Source of the DNA: Dirofilaria immitis
Taxonomy: Eukaryota > Nematoda > Chromadorea > Rhabditida > Onchocercidae
DNA length: 64,000 nt
Reading direction: 5' to 3'
Assembly: GCA_024305405.1 (NCBI GenBank)
Contig: JAKNDB010000098.1
Span: 2,746,501 to 2,810,500, forward strand
The position numbers and the translations under genes were made by a program. Of this stretch, positions 36,501-49,874 are shown piece by piece; the stretch's first letter is position 1, and each line of letters starts with the position of its first letter. The notes below the pieces were generated by a model that made no database searches, had not been told where the DNA came from, and worked only from the letters and a program-made list of their open reading frames with translations.

Positions 36501-37579
36501 AAACTTTTGAAGTGAATCGCTGAAGAAAATCACATTGAATTATATCACAAGAAAGAAAAAAAATCTTGAAAATCACAAATTTAAATAAAAAGCTTTTTCC
36601 TTATATCATAATGAAAGAACAGAAATCGATTGAATTTACAAAGCTTTTATCAAATTATATTTAAGTAAATCAGAATAAAAACAAATAATTATTTTACTTT
36701 TTAAATTCAGAAAATAAATAATTTCAAAAACGAATAAATAATGATAATTATTAGTAATGTCAAAATCATTTAATAGGAAATTTTAATAGAAACTATTTAG
36801 TTTAAATTTTCATTTCAAATATACTTAACACAACCATACTTTGTTGGAATTTCATCATTTTTAAATGAAATCGATATTATTTTACGTGAAACAGATAGTG
36901 AATAAACTATTTTAAATACGATATAATCGATAATAATAGAAAGTATTTATCAACATAGTCATACTTTTTGAATTTCATCATTTTTACATGAAATCAATAT
37001 CAATGAACAATATCGATGGTGGATAAACTATTTTAAATACGACGTAATTTACAACAATAAAACATATTTATTTTTTATTTTTTTGTATAAAAAATGAAAA
37101 AGATAGTAATTATTAAAACAACAACTCTTAGCTATTACTCTAAAATGACTAGAAGCATTCGAAATTTAAGCATAAAAATTAAAATTAAAAAAAAAAATTA
37201 AGATTAATAGAAATAAAAATTGATTTGTTATATTTATTTTTATAATATAAAAAATAGTTTTAATTAGATTAATAGAAATAAAAATTATGTATTTGTATTT
37301 TAATTTTTATGCTTAAATTAAAGTTTTTTTCTTCTAATATATAAACTATAAAACTATTTTTATATTTTAAAAATAAATAAAATAAATGATTAAATTAAAC
37401 AAATCTTAGTAAAAAATTTGAAAAAAAGATATGAGATTTAAAAATCGAAAAAAAAATACCTTTTTAAATGGATTAATTAAATTTTTTCGACGATCTTTAG
37501 CACGCTTCATTACTGCATCAACATGTTTTGCCATACCATCTAACCATCTTCTACCATTTCGTCGTCCCGAATGTCGCAT
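33578..37579 (-). CDS. Unidentified protein, weakly Bora/SPAT-1-like, 8 exons
   Basis: I do not recognise this protein firmly. Exons: 37579-37460, 36346-36198, 35986-35826, 35298-35170, 34997-34755, 34650-34434, 34178-33961, 33724-33578; about 460 codons. It starts MRHSGRRNGRRWLDG and is basic at first, then becomes Ser/Asn/Asp-rich and likely disordered. The first quarter carries LINPF, ISPHKR, then GLWMFAKQSEIITEP and DSRDRRQLWNIARQ. This order (NPF, SP, W...P, basic/acidic helix) recalls the N-terminal core of Bora, the Plk1/Aurora A co-activator, called SPAT-1 in C. elegans. That is inference only. Phase breaks at 37461-37465 and 34631-34635 need one extra base each. It shares a 1.6-kb upstream region with the EHMT-like gene, head to head. 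Confidence 0.65.
36829..37078 (+). repeat. Two-copy tandem repeat of about 125 bp in intron 1
   Basis: Copies share GAATTTCATCATTTTTA, ATGAAATC-ATAT and GATAAACTATTTTAAATACGA-like words. The repeat sits in the first intron of the unidentified gene. Confidence 0.75.
37163..37320. repeat. Inverted repeat, 23-bp arms
   Basis: Arm 37163-37185 (starting AATTTAAGCATAAAAATT) is the reverse complement of 37298-37320. The spacer contains a direct duplication of GATTAATAGAAATAAAAATT. It is a small foldback structure in the first intron. Confidence 0.75.
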
Positions 37580-39206
37580 ATTTCTTCAAACATAATATAT
37601 AATAGAAATTATATTTAAATACAAAATATAATATACAATAGCAATCGTATACGAATAATACAAATTTAATAATTGTTAATTGGTTTGATCAAAAATATTT
37701 ATAGCAATTAGTAGTTTTTAATACAAAACATTGTAATCACTGTAATCGGTTATTATCAATCCAAAAAAATTGCTAATTGAAATTTATGAAATTTCGGTTA
37801 TAGAAGGAATTTTTTGAAAAATTTTTCTGTTTCAAAAATAAAAACGATATTCTATTATCTGTTTAAAAATTACTTATTTAATGAATATTTTCAATTTGTT
37901 ATCATTGATTTATCAAATTTTACAAACTGCTACTATATTTTAATGATTAATGATTATCAGTAAAATTGCGAAAATTGTTCTTATCATTGTATAAAATAAT
38001 TTCCACTTTTTTAAAAAAATATTTCTAATCTGTTAAATGTATATATGCTAAATTTTGCCAAGAAAAAGATAAAAATGAAATCTTAGAATCATACGCCTAA
38101 CTAATATACTTCTTCGAAAAGTCTAAAAATTTAGCGTAAGTAATAAATCATAGTTTGATAGCGATGACGCATATATGACGTGAAAATTTTACGTAACAAA
38201 TTTCAAACATGCTTCGTAGAATTCTAAAGTCTAAGAATTTGGCGTAAGTAATAAATCATAGTTTGATAGCGATGACGCATATAAGACGTGAAAATTTTAC
38301 GTAACAAATTTCAAACGTACTTCTTAACAATAACAATTTTTTTAAAAATATTTAATAATATCTTTTTTAAATGAGATCAAAATATATCATTTATTAATAA
38401 ATAAATAAATTGAAAAATTTTAAATTTCAACAATTAAATAATTTAAGAGAAAATAAAAAAATTCTTCAAAGAAAATGAAGTAAAACAGAAATTATAATTT
38501 ATATATATATTTTAATGCATTAAAAGTATTTTATAAATATAATTTATATTTATAAATATTTTCAATTGTTCAGATTCTTGGCCAATTTTTCAACAACGGC
38601 TAATCTTTGCATTAAAAGTATTTTATAATTATGATTTATAAATCAAATATTTTCAACTGTTCAGATTCTTGGCCGATCTTTCAATAATGGCCAATTTTCA
38701 ACAATTATTTGCAAAATTAATAATTTGTAGAAAATATTGAAAAAGAAAAAAATTAATAACGAAATATTATTATTTTTCTTCGCATACGAATATAGCTTGC
38801 AAATGTAACTTGCAAATGCATTCAGCATGCATTTGCAAATATTTTCTACATTTTCATGCAAACTGCAAAAATTCAATCTTTTTAAACCTAACACTCATTA
38901 AACCAATTCCCGCTTCTTATCAATCATACCGCAATATACTCATCCATTCATTTAAAATTTTTAATGCTTAACAAATCTGGTAATCGGTGGCTCCGGTGTT
39001 ATTAATTTTTGGAATAGTTGTATATCATATTAGTTGAATGATAATTTTGTTTATCAGCGAAGTGATATTTATGATCGTATCAATTAATCAATTAAGCAAT
39101 TCTTAAAAGTCTTTTTTTTCTGCTAATTTTAAGCTATTATTCGATGGATATTGCTATTGTTATGTAACGATTTCACATTTGCATAAAAATAAGTTGAATA
39201 TGATCG
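37580..39206. promoter_or_regulatory. Shared upstream region of two divergent genes
   Basis: This interval lies between the minus-strand start at 37579 and the plus-strand start at 39207, so it must hold both promoters. It contains an exact-looking 108-bp duplication (38110-38325) and a second duplication of about 92 bp (38515-38700, with CAGATTCTTGGCC). I cannot identify a TATA box or start site. Confidence 0.5.
38110..38325 (+). repeat. 108-bp tandem duplication with bZIP-like sites
   Basis: Two copies about 95 percent alike. Each contains GCGTAAGTAATAAATCATAG, TTTGATAGCGATGACGCATA, GACGTGAAAATTTTACGTAA and CAAATTTCAAAC. The elements TGACGCA, GACGTG and TTACGTAA resemble CRE/bZIP half and full sites. 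A regulatory role is inference. Confidence 0.8.
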
Positions 39207-42200
39207 ATGGAAATGGAGAGGAAGAGAGGAGATAATTCGGTGATAAGCTGTAAATTTGATCCATGTACTGCTAGTAGTAGCGAAAGCACATATCCATGTC
39301 AATGTTACTGCATTACGCTTAGGTTATTATTTCTTTTTTATTTTCTTTTCATGTATATTAGTTATGCAAAAATTTTACATATATATATATATATCCATGA
39401 AATGAATATATTTTAGTCAAAATGAAATACATCTAGAACCGAATGTACATTGTGCATGTACAGGAGAAGATCGACGTTACGGTATTAAATATCGATGTCG
39501 TAGAAAAGCATTAACATTTTTATCTACCATCATTGATGGACAAACTATTGAGCAATCATTTTGTTCGGTTAGTTAATATATTGTATTTAATTTATATTAA
39601 TATATTCTAATTGCATCCAAATTTTTGTTTTTTTTTTTAATTCTTTAAAGTCATAAATAAATAATATAATAAGTTATTGTGAAATGATAAAAAAAATTTT
39701 TTAAGCAATTTTGATTGAATTATTCTTTTGTCTTGAGGCTTCAGTGTGTGCAATCCTAGCAGGTTTGGGTGTTGTTGAGATAATCTATTGCTATTAATAA
39801 AATGTGCAACTGATGAAATTTATTTTAGATTCATTCAGAAATGATTCATCAACATCGATTATGTCTAGTTTGTTATGCTTTTTGCACGGAGGTAATAATA
39901 TAATAATAATAATATATCAGAATGATTACTTTTCGTTACAATCAATCTGATAGAAATAATTAAGTAAATTTTTATGAAATAGCAAATAATAAATAAAAAT
40001 TCTTATGGGAACGAATTAAAAAACACACAAAAGAAAAACTAGAAGGAATGATAGCTTGTAAGTATTTTATGTTCCTCGAATTTGCATATTTCATTTAAAT
40101 CAAAATTCTTTCAACTATTTTACTTTTCGAAGTTTCCATTGTTTTGATATATTTCTTCTGTCTAATAATTGATTTCTACGGAAATGTCGAGAATGGTAAA
40201 TAAAATTATTACAGAGGAATTTAAGAGGAAAATATATTCATCGCTTTTTTAAATAATTAATTCTGTTGAAAGTGAATAGATCTTTTTATAGGGAGAATTG
40301 AAAGTCTGTAATAAAATGAGTGTACAACATTGGATGCATGCTGATTGTTATCATTTATGGAAAGAAGCATGTTGTCATTGCAATATTCTTTACTCTGCTT
40401 CAACTCATTTTACTGTATTTCCTTACAAGGTATTTTCATATCCTACAATCATTCTATAATTACTGTTCTGAACATTCGAGGTTAATATTCGAAAATTTCC
40501 CACAATCATTCTATAATTACTGTTCTGAACATTCAGGGTTAATATTCGAAATTTATGAAATTCTATATTTCAGGATCCTTTATTTGAAAAACTTGAAACT
40601 GTTTTTCCAAAAATGACTACAGGATTGCAGATAAATGTTTGTAAGTTGTTTTACCAATAAAATATTATCCATTGGTTTACTTCAATTTGCAGAATTTATC
40701 AATTTTGTTTATTTATTTTCTCAATTTATATATCTTTGTACATTTATATTCTTTGTTTTCACTAATTTTTTTTGTCATATGTTATTCAACACTTTTTTTT
40801 GTTCTCATATAATATATAAATTTTAGTAGCTCTTTGTGAAAAAGAAGCTTATTCATGGTTGATATCAGAATTAGATGCATTTCATTCCGTTTGCTCCAGT
40901 AATTTAACGACAGAACACTCGTCCTACATGAAAAGCCATTTGCTTTTACATGAACTTTGGGAGACATTTCGAACTGGTACTTTCAATTAATTTTTATTAG
41001 TTATTTGAATTTATCCATTTCTCTGTCTCTTAAGTATTCATGACGAGTTTATCTTTATTATAAGTAAATGGTAAATTTCTATTTGTAGATAAATCGCCTT
41101 ATGAACATCGTAAGCACTATTTGGACAGCATAAAGCTTGCGGTACAATGCTGTGATCACTTATCTTTATTAATTATTCTCCAAGTAAGTTTTTCCTCTCT
41201 TTGAAATATTACTGAAAATATTTCTACGGAAATGTAATTTCTGATATATAGTTTACAGAATTTTTGGACAGTCTAATTATTCACAAATATGGCTATTGAT
41301 GTAATTGAATTTCAAGTTAAAAAGAAAATCCAAACAGAAGTGAATCAATAGTTTACATTTATCAATTTCAGTTTTTGGATATAGCCGTGGATAGTGAATG
41401 CCTTTTTTTGCTGTCGAAGCTAATGATGCGTTTTCTGTAAGAGCACTTCTTCATCATGGTGCTCCAATTAATTTTGAGGTAACTGCTGTTTTTTGTTGTT
41501 TTTAGTAGATGAAAGCTTATATTTTAAATAATTGCAAAATTTTTATTGCAGAAAAATCGGGTGAGAAAGTTGATATTCTCAATACGGCATTTACACTTGG
41601 GAATTATACGACAGCGGAAGAAATTCTAAAATTCTTAAATTATCGAAGCACTCGATTGGTTTGTTTTTGTTTTTATTTTAAATTATTTCCTTGTCATATA
41701 GAATTTGTAATTATAATTTCGAATGCGTAATTCGCTATAATGTTGCATGCAATCTATAAATTTGTTTACTTTAGTGATTTCAAAGCATTACTTTAGGCTG
41801 ATATTTCCATTAAAGCAAAGAAATTGGTTTAAGTACGAAATTTTATAGCAAGAATTTATGCGCAATCGTTTGCTGGGATTTATTAATCATCATGATTATC
41901 GTGCAGTAGATCTCCTCCTTGCTTATGGTGCAAATATTTATGATCGCACTGAGGAAGGAAAATCAGTCTTTCATAAATTAACTGAGAATGATGATCAACA
42001 GTTTGCTATTGAGATTGCAACCAAATTATTTGAGAAAACAGTAATTGTACCAACTTTTATTGATGCTGAAGATTATCATCACCTTACTGCTCTGCAGTTG
42101 GCATGTATGAAATGCCAGTGGAAATTAGCTGAGTAAGTTTTCTTTTACACAGAATTTACTTGGTCATCATCACTTAAATATTGTATGAATTAGATAAGCT

Positions 42201-45200
42201 GACATGTGAATTTATAGATTTAATTATAGAAATTCGTTTTTATTAAAAATTTCTGGAGCATTTTTCCTGTATAGCGGTTATCAGTCAGATTTCAAGTTCG
42301 CTTCAATCCCAAATTAAGTTTGATTTCAATAGCATTACAGAATTCGATTAAGACACTTTCAGTCATTTTACTGCGATATGTCCAACACTTAATCTTGATA
42401 TATGAACGGCTTTTTTATAGAAGAAATTTGGCAGATAAAACAAAATTTTCTTTTCAGTGTAGAATTTATGACAATATACACTTTTTAAAAATACTATTAT
42501 GCGTATTTTTCTCTTTCTCATCTACACCTTCATACATAACTGTGTATGCTTGAGGAAAATTTTATAATTGTTAATAGGTGTTAATGTTGGAATATAGATA
42601 ATCCATCCTAAATACAAAATACGAAAAAATGCCCTACTAAAATTTCTTAATTAGCGGAAGAGTGTAAATAATTAAAATTAAAAATAATTCATTTAGATAC
42701 TTATGCATTTGCATGGCATAAGTAAAATAAAATTAAAATATTTGGATCGCAATTGTTACAGATCAATAGAAATCAGTTCTGTATAAACAAGACGATATCC
42801 ATACATCTTCTTGTTTATATACTTAATAAAAATCCGTTTGAAATAGTTATTTTTATATTTAATCATAAAAAAGAATAGTTGCTTAATATAACGGTAAAAT
42901 ATTTTTGGTTGATACATATTCCTATCAATTTTGTTATAACATTTTAAAAACAAATTTTTTTCGCAGTAGCAAACAGATTTCATCTCTTCTTTAACAATAA
43001 GACTATAACTGAAAAAAATTCAATTTTTTTCAATAATTATTTTCGCAATCTTTCTCCTATATTCCTGTAATTAAGAAATAAATATTTTGAAGCTATGCTG
43101 CGATCGCCCTGCATACTTATTTCATATTTAAATTTTGTCTGACATCTGCTACTCAATCATTCATCATCGAAACATCAATAGGATCATTAGTGCCTGCTTA
43201 TTTTATTCGCATCATATAATTTGACATATTTATAATTATCACGCTAATATCGCTGATATTTTATGAAAAGAACAAATTTTAAATCGAAAAAGAAAGTCAT
43301 TTAAAAAATTTATGTAATTATTACTTTCATTTTTTCTTGAAGCTTTTTAATTATTTAGCAGAAATTTTAAGCGTAAATTTTTTTGCATAGTTTTTGGAAA
43401 TGAAATTACTTCTTATCATTTGTAAAATATATATATCATCTGCTATAAAGCTACTTGAAATTTGAAATCTATACTCTATGCTTATTTGTCTTTCGTATAA
43501 ATGAAATAAAAATAAAAGCAGATGGTGCAAACACATTAAGTATATATATATATATGTATATTCTCATAAATTGAATTTGAACACAGTAATTTTAGCTTAA
43601 AATATGTCAAGACATTTTGTTAAGCCTTGCACTTTTTGCGTATTGAATGTGTTGTTTTTTTTTCATTCAAATCTATCCTTATTTTGCATTTCCTTTTCCC
43701 TATTTTTTTATTTTTCTTTTCAACTTAGACGTCATAAATTTAATTTTAGAAAGCTTTTCGATCATTTAGTAACAACGTTCCTATTTCTTTGACTGAATTC
43801 GATTCCAGAAAAATTCATCCATTTTCGTAGCCAGAAAACGAAAACTCTATGTCATGTTTCTACTCAAATTGTCTTTTCAATTCATTCATATTATGGCGCT
43901 AAATTATCACCGATAAGCATTTTATTTTTATCTCCGTGTTTTTAAATCATGGCGCCAAAATTTCACGATAAGTATTTTATCTATCTCCGTGAAGATTTGG
44001 CGCTGTAACGCAAACTCAGAAAAACGTTATGGGAAGCCCGAGCTAGGGTTATCGTTTTCTGGTTAAGGGGTGGGCTTTGTGTGATCGGTTCAGCAGGTGG
44101 TGATATTACGAGCTTTGTTTTCATAAAAACATCACAGGAAAGCTCTTAGAAAATTTTCATGCCAGATATCAATTTTAAATTTATTCCATTAGCTTAAAAA
44201 TTTTCAATTAGCTATTTCTAATAAACAGCAAAATTGAATGAAGAAACTTTAATCTCTTCCATTTGATACTATTTCTAATAAATCGTTTTTTTTTTTAATT
44301 TTCTCATAATTATTAACTGAAGTTGAAGCTAATGAAATAATATTCATTCAAAAATTTTAAAATAGAATTGCATTTTTTCTGCTAATTTTAAATTGTGAAA
44401 ATGTTTTGCAATTTAGCTTTTCTTTTCTTTTTTTTTTGCATCAATCATTAAAAAGAATTTTAAATTTATTTCATTATTAGCCGAATTTTTCAAATAGCTA
44501 TCGCTAATTGTACAGTATGATAGATAAATTTTTTCTTTTTCTCTTTCTCTCAAAAACTTCAATTTCTAATCTTTTCGCTATAATAGTTTCTTTTTCCTTT
44601 TTTTCCGTTTCACTGATAAATTTTGCGCTTGGTTTTCATTTTTTGATTTATTTAGTATTTCATGATTAGCACTTTCTTCTTTATCCTTTTTTTTTTCATT
44701 TCCAATAAATTGAGGAATTTTTTTATTTTTGCAAAAATAAATTTTTAATACTTTATTACTATTAAAATATTTTTTAATAAAACGAAATATGATAGAAAAA
44801 AGGAGGGAAAAAAGTTGCATCGAATATATTTTGATCAAATAGTTGATTAAGAAATAATCAATTAATTATATTTTGATCAAATAGTTGATTAAGAAATAAT
44901 CAGTTAATTTAGATATTTATTTGATTGAATCCAGTTTTTTTCTTTTTTTTGAATTATAATCCTTTATATAATTTTTTTTTTTTATAATGCTACAGTGAGA
45001 AATATATGGATAAAGGGAAAGAAGGAAAAAGTGATAATAATAAAATTTTGGAAAAGTATTTAATTTACGATAAATTCAATTTATATCTTTGATTTAAAAA
45101 TAGGTAATTCTTTATAAAATATTTTCTAATAATCTATTATGCAAGAAATTTCTTTTTTTTATTATCTGATTATATTTTTTTGAAAATTTTGTTCAAATTA

Positions 45201-46404
45201 ATATTTTTGCAAAATTTAATAAAAAAAAAGGAAATAAGTATAGGAATTAAACGGTTGATTGGTAATCATCTTTTTAAACAATTCAAATTTTCTAAAATAA
45301 AATTAGCACCATTGTTTACCGTAAAGTTGTTTATTTCAGTGCGTAATAAACGAGTAAATAAGTTTTTAGAAATGCATATCTTAAATATAATTTCTTTCCT
45401 CATTTTTACATTTTGTGATGGATATATTTTTAGAATATTTTTATAATGAATTGTTAGTTTGTTTATTTAGTTCATGGAATATTTTTTTCCAAAATTTTTT
45501 TTTAATGTTTACTCTTCCTTCCTTTATTTATACTTCTTTCTTTTTATTCAATTCAATTTTTTTTCTTTCAAATCTTATTTCTTTTTTGTTATTTCATTTT
45601 TATGCCAACTTATCTAATATTTTATTCGAAGTTTTTACTTACAAAAACTGCGTAATATCCCTTTCTAACTTAGTTATTCTCTTTTAAATATAAATATATT
45701 CCTTTTTCTTTTTTTTCATATATTTGGTTATTCTAGAAAACGCTAGATGAGAAAAAAACGCTTATATCCTTGCATTATTAATGATTTTTTTCTTTTCTCC
45801 TTTTTTTTTTTGTTAGAAAACTATCGGTTATTATTGAGGCAAAATCTGCTTAGTATTTATTGCTATTAATTCTAAATTATAAATTTGTCCAACTATTGTT
45901 ACCTTTACATTGCTTATTTTTTAACTTTTATCTTACACTTTTTTTCAAATATATTTCATTCATTTTTGTTAAACGTTTAATTTTTTTTTTTTTATGAATT
46001 TTATATTTTCAATCATTTTATTAATAAAATTTTTTTGCATAGAATTTCATCAACTATTTTTTCGTATCAATTTTAGCCTTTAAAAAGTGCAATTATAAAA
46101 TTATATATGTAATTCAAAAAATTGTCAAATTTTTCTTTATCTCTCATTGATATTATTAGATTTTTCCTACAACACGGTGCTACACCGAAAGGTTTATGGC
46201 TCGATATGAAATTACCGGAATTTTTACGCTCATATATTGATCGTATTGGAAAAGAACTGAAATTACGGAAATTTCTATCAATTTCACGCAAATACATCAC
46301 ATAGTTAGAATTTTGCATTGATTGATTGATAAATAATTAATTTCTCACCAAAAGATTTTTTAAATTACTTGATGCTAGATAAATAAATGAATAAATATAA
46401 TTAA

Positions 46405-46440
<36 letters not shown>

Positions 46441-48380
46441 TTATTTATATATATATATAGTATTAAATTAATTAATTTATTTAAATATACATCAAAATTA
46501 GAAAAGTACTCATTTAAATAACTTTGTGTGATCCTATACTATATTAGTTATTATTATTTTATAGTGATATAACGATGGGTCGTGAACGTGTTGCAATACC
46601 TCTTGAAAATGGTACTGATGATGGAGCAACGCTGGATTCAAATTTTGAATATATAAATGCTGTTGATGATCATGATTCATTTCAAACTCATATTGATTTT
46701 TCATTGGTTAATATTTTCTTTCCTCCTCTTATTTATTACTTATTTTTGATTTTTGTAAACTATGTGAGTAATATATATTTTTAATGAATTTTTCTATTTT
46801 AATAAAACAGCTAATTTATGTTTATTTTTTGTTTAAAAAGAAAATATACTCAATTTGATGTTTTTTTTTGTTTTATTTTTAATTTTAATTTTTTTTGTTG
46901 CGAAAAAAATTAAAATTAGGTCTGACATATATTTTACGATTATATTTTAGGCATGTCGTTGCACAAACGATTGCCAAATCGATTGTCCTTGCTTGGCTCG
47001 CTGTATCTACGACGCAGATGGACATCTTACTGGTCGAGCAATTGAATTAGCTGATAAGGCAGAATTAGGTGTACTATTGGAATGTAGTTCCTGTTGTTTT
47101 TGCTCAAATAAATGCAGATCGAGAGTTGCACAAAAAGGTGTTCAATGTGGACTTGAAGTATTACTTTTATATATTTTTGTTTATTTATTTATATGTGTAT
47201 ATTTTTTATTGATTTTGTCTTGAGGTCATTTTCTATAAAAAGCATAACTTTGAAGAATTTCATTTATTTCAAGATTTAATTTTTAAAATATTCGAATTTA
47301 TAGGTTTATCGTACAAGAAAATATGGATGGGCTGTAAGAACTTGTTCCATAATATTGAAAGGTATGCTTCAGCAAATTATTAATTGAAATTATCATTTGA
47401 TTAAAATTAAGATTTGTTTTGTTTAATTTCAGGTTGTTTTGTATGTGAATATACTGGTGAGCTTATCTCAGATGCTGATGCTGATAAACGTGAAGATGAT
47501 ACCTATTTGTTTGAAATTATAGTAAGTTTTTTGAAAAAAAAATCAACTTATAAGCAACTAGAATTATAAGGCGTAACGATATCGTAGCTTTCTCTCATAT
47601 TTATAAATAAATATATTTAACGAAGCTATTCAGTGTTTAAAATGCATTATTCCTGCAGTTGTTTTCAAGATTATTTTGAAATAAACATTTCTCCAGAGAA
47701 TTTTCAATCATGTGAACATGATTATACAATCAAAACATGGAAATTCGAAAAGAAAAAAGAAGAATTAAAATAGTACAAGCATCAATTTAGCATCTAGGAA
47801 TTGAAAAATTTTCAGGAAAACTTAACTAAACTGAACTTGAATATTTATTTCAATAATTTTAAAATTTTTGTTTTTTGAAAATTTTGAAATTTACTAGAAT
47901 GAATAAATTTCAACCGAAGATTGAAAAGATTTTTTGTGTAGCAATTGTCATATATCATTTTTAGGACGAAACATCAGCGTACTGCATAGATGCAAAATTC
48001 AAGGGCAATGTTTCCAGATTCATCAATCATAGTTGTGAAGCAAATTTAGTTACCCTTCGAGTTGTATGGGATGCAAATATACGTCATTTGCCGCATATCT
48101 GCTTTTATGCTAAAAGGGATATTCAGCAGGTAGACTATTTACATCAGAAAAATTTCTTCTAGTTATTTATTGTAAAATCTTTTATCATTTATACATCATT
48201 GTAATATCCTTTTTCCCATAATTTAAGGGAGAAGAATTAACCATCGATTATGGAAGCCAATGGTGGGATGTTAAGTTGAGGAATTTTTCATGCCAGTGTG
48301 GATCGAAATCTTGCAAATATACAAGTGCGATAAGAGAAGAAATAATACGAAATGGATTTGTTAATAGGGAAGAAAATTAA
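39207..48380 (+). CDS. EHMT/G9a-type histone H3K9 methyltransferase, 17 exons
   Basis: Nuclear enzyme that by family transfers methyl groups from S-adenosylmethionine to histone H3 lysine 9. Exons: 39207-39322, 39417-39567, 39829-39891, 40292-40429, 40574-40640, 40827-40976, 41089-41183, 41372-41478, 41552-41658, 41849-42132, 46160-46303, 46565-46706, 46951-47157, 47304-47361, 47433-47521, 47965-48129, 48228-48380; about 745 codons. In order: a Cys-rich region ([36 protein letters not shown]); ankyrin repeats ([31 protein letters not shown]); a pre-SET with [13 protein letters not shown] and [12 protein letters not shown]; and SET with [23 protein letters not shown] and post-[12 protein letters not shown]. 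The stop seen when reading through 46304 is removed by a TA|GTTAGA donor. Frame breaks at 41403-41409 and 41552-41556. A possible poly-A signal AATAAA lies at 48617. Confidence 0.93.
40443..40560 (+). repeat. 59-bp tandem duplication in EHMT-like intron 4
   Basis: Two copies share ACAATCATTCTATAATTACT, GTTCTGAACATTC and GGTTAATATTCGAAA, nearly identical. Confidence 0.9.
42133..46159 (+). other. 4-kb intron of the EHMT-like gene
   Basis: By far the longest intron of the gene, between two ankyrin exons. I see no exon inside that keeps phase. It contains a GGCGC-rich duplicated patch (43890-44110), a duplicated GATCAAATAGTTGATTAAGAA (44832, 44875), and a strongly T-rich plus strand from about 45400 to 46080. 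Open frames there (Phe/Leu-rich) follow from T-richness. Confidence 0.6.
43890..44110. promoter_or_regulatory. GGCGC cluster, possible internal promoter
   Basis: Three GGCGC cores occur within about 110 bases: ATGGCGCTAAA (43893), ATGGCGCCAAAA (43949) and TTTGGCGC (43996-44003). The last two match the E2F-type consensus TTTSSCGC on one or other strand. They lie in two copies of a roughly 55-base duplication, followed by a GC-richer stretch to 44110. A SET-only transcript start is speculative. Confidence 0.25.
46411..46460 (+). repeat. (AT)n microsatellite
   Basis: Alternating TA with an interrupting TTTATTTATT in the intron between the last ankyrin exon and the pre-SET exon. Confidence 0.9.
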
Positions 48381-49874
48381 AATTTAGAAGAATCTTCTGA
48401 TGGGAAAATATAAGACTTTTCCATTTTCCCACATTATTTATTTAAGCATTTTCTTACTTTTAAAAGTAAAGATAATATGGAATTTAATACTCGACTTATT
48501 ATTGATTCTACTAATATTAGTTCTTCCAAAAGGCCTTTCCTCTTTTTCAAGTAGTTCACCATACTTCTTTCATTACTGCAACTGATATAATTCTAGCATA
48601 TTAAATTATCTGTGAAAATAAACAAACTTATATTAATAAATGTCACTTTTGAATATGAGCGCAAGACTTAAATTGAAAAAAAAACGAAAGAGTTCATCTT
48701 ATTGGATATTTTGTGTTATTAATCCGAAAAAAATAATTTTTAGTGAAAATAAGTAATAGTCCTAATGATTATCTGATCTAACAAATTGATTGATCAACAA
48801 TGATCATATTTGTGAATTGAATAACATAGCAATGATAAGCTTCATAGATTGAATTATTCAGTATTCATTGTTTCTTTCAACAGTTCTGATCATCTCAGCT
48901 TTTTTTTCTTGCATTATGTGATAGTAGATTCCTTATTCAGGTAAATTATTGTTTACATGTTTTTTTTTCGTAATATATTAATATATTCCTCATGAAATTT
49001 GTTGGCATTATTTTCAATACATTCATGTTATGTTAATGTTATCGCATTTTCATGCATATAAAATTAAGCAATGACATACTTGCCATCTATTAATGAGAAA
49101 ACTATCAATACCAACACTCATCAATAAATCAACACTTCCCTAAATTTTAAAACAATTTGTTACTATAGTTTGTCAATACTATGTTCATTTTGGATAGAAT
49201 TTATAAAATGTCTTACATTCATATCAACTCTGAAATGTTAGCTTAGTCGTTTTCTTTTATTTTTTTTTCTTTTCTAATAGACTAGATGATTTCATTATTT
49301 GAACATTTATTAGTTATCATTTCTAACATGCTAAAACAATTTCATTTTTTTAACAATACAAAAGTTGAATATTCTAATGTGCAAGAATGCATAATCAAAT
49401 TTGAATTGATGGGCATTAAAGAAAAAGCACTCGAAACTCTTTATCAGTTTGTTTGAAAAAAAAGAAAACGAAAAAATGTAAAAACAAGGATAAAATATGC
49501 CAACATTTAGAGAGGCATACAAAATAATAAAACGACGATAAACTACTTTATGAGCGAGATCATAAAAATTATAATTACAGAAACCCGTGGTTGGTCTACC
49601 CACAAATGTATGATCTTTTGCCTGTTATTTGTTTATCGTGAAATCACTAGAACAATGTCTAAGTTCTTTTTAAAAATAAGCCAAAATGTAAATCATTTCT
49701 TGAAAACCAGATTCTTTGATATTGGTTCACTTCTTTTATGTACAGTGTTTTTATATAAACATGAAAAAGCATAACATCAATAACCAGTATTAATGTATAT
49801 AACTTTGGAACATAACACTCATTAAGGTGTAGTATAGCAGTGTATAAAAATTCAAATACAATCAAAATGTGGAC
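48381..49874. other. 3' flanks of two convergent genes
   Basis: The EHMT-like and TDP-43-like genes end toward each other. An AATAAA occurs at 48617-48622, about 240 bases after the EHMT stop. No further exon was found; open frames here are unsupported. Confidence 0.55.

Noticed and set aside
44030..44110. GC-richer stretch considered as a small RNA gene
   Set aside because: I could not find a tRNA, SL RNA or snRNA pattern in it; it is kept only as part of a possible regulatory patch.
46160..46304. The ankyrin exon read as a 3' end, implying separate ankyrin and SET genes
   Set aside because: A TA|GTTAGA donor just before the apparent stop joins in phase to the exon with [12 protein letters not shown], which matches the region before pre-SET in EHMT proteins.
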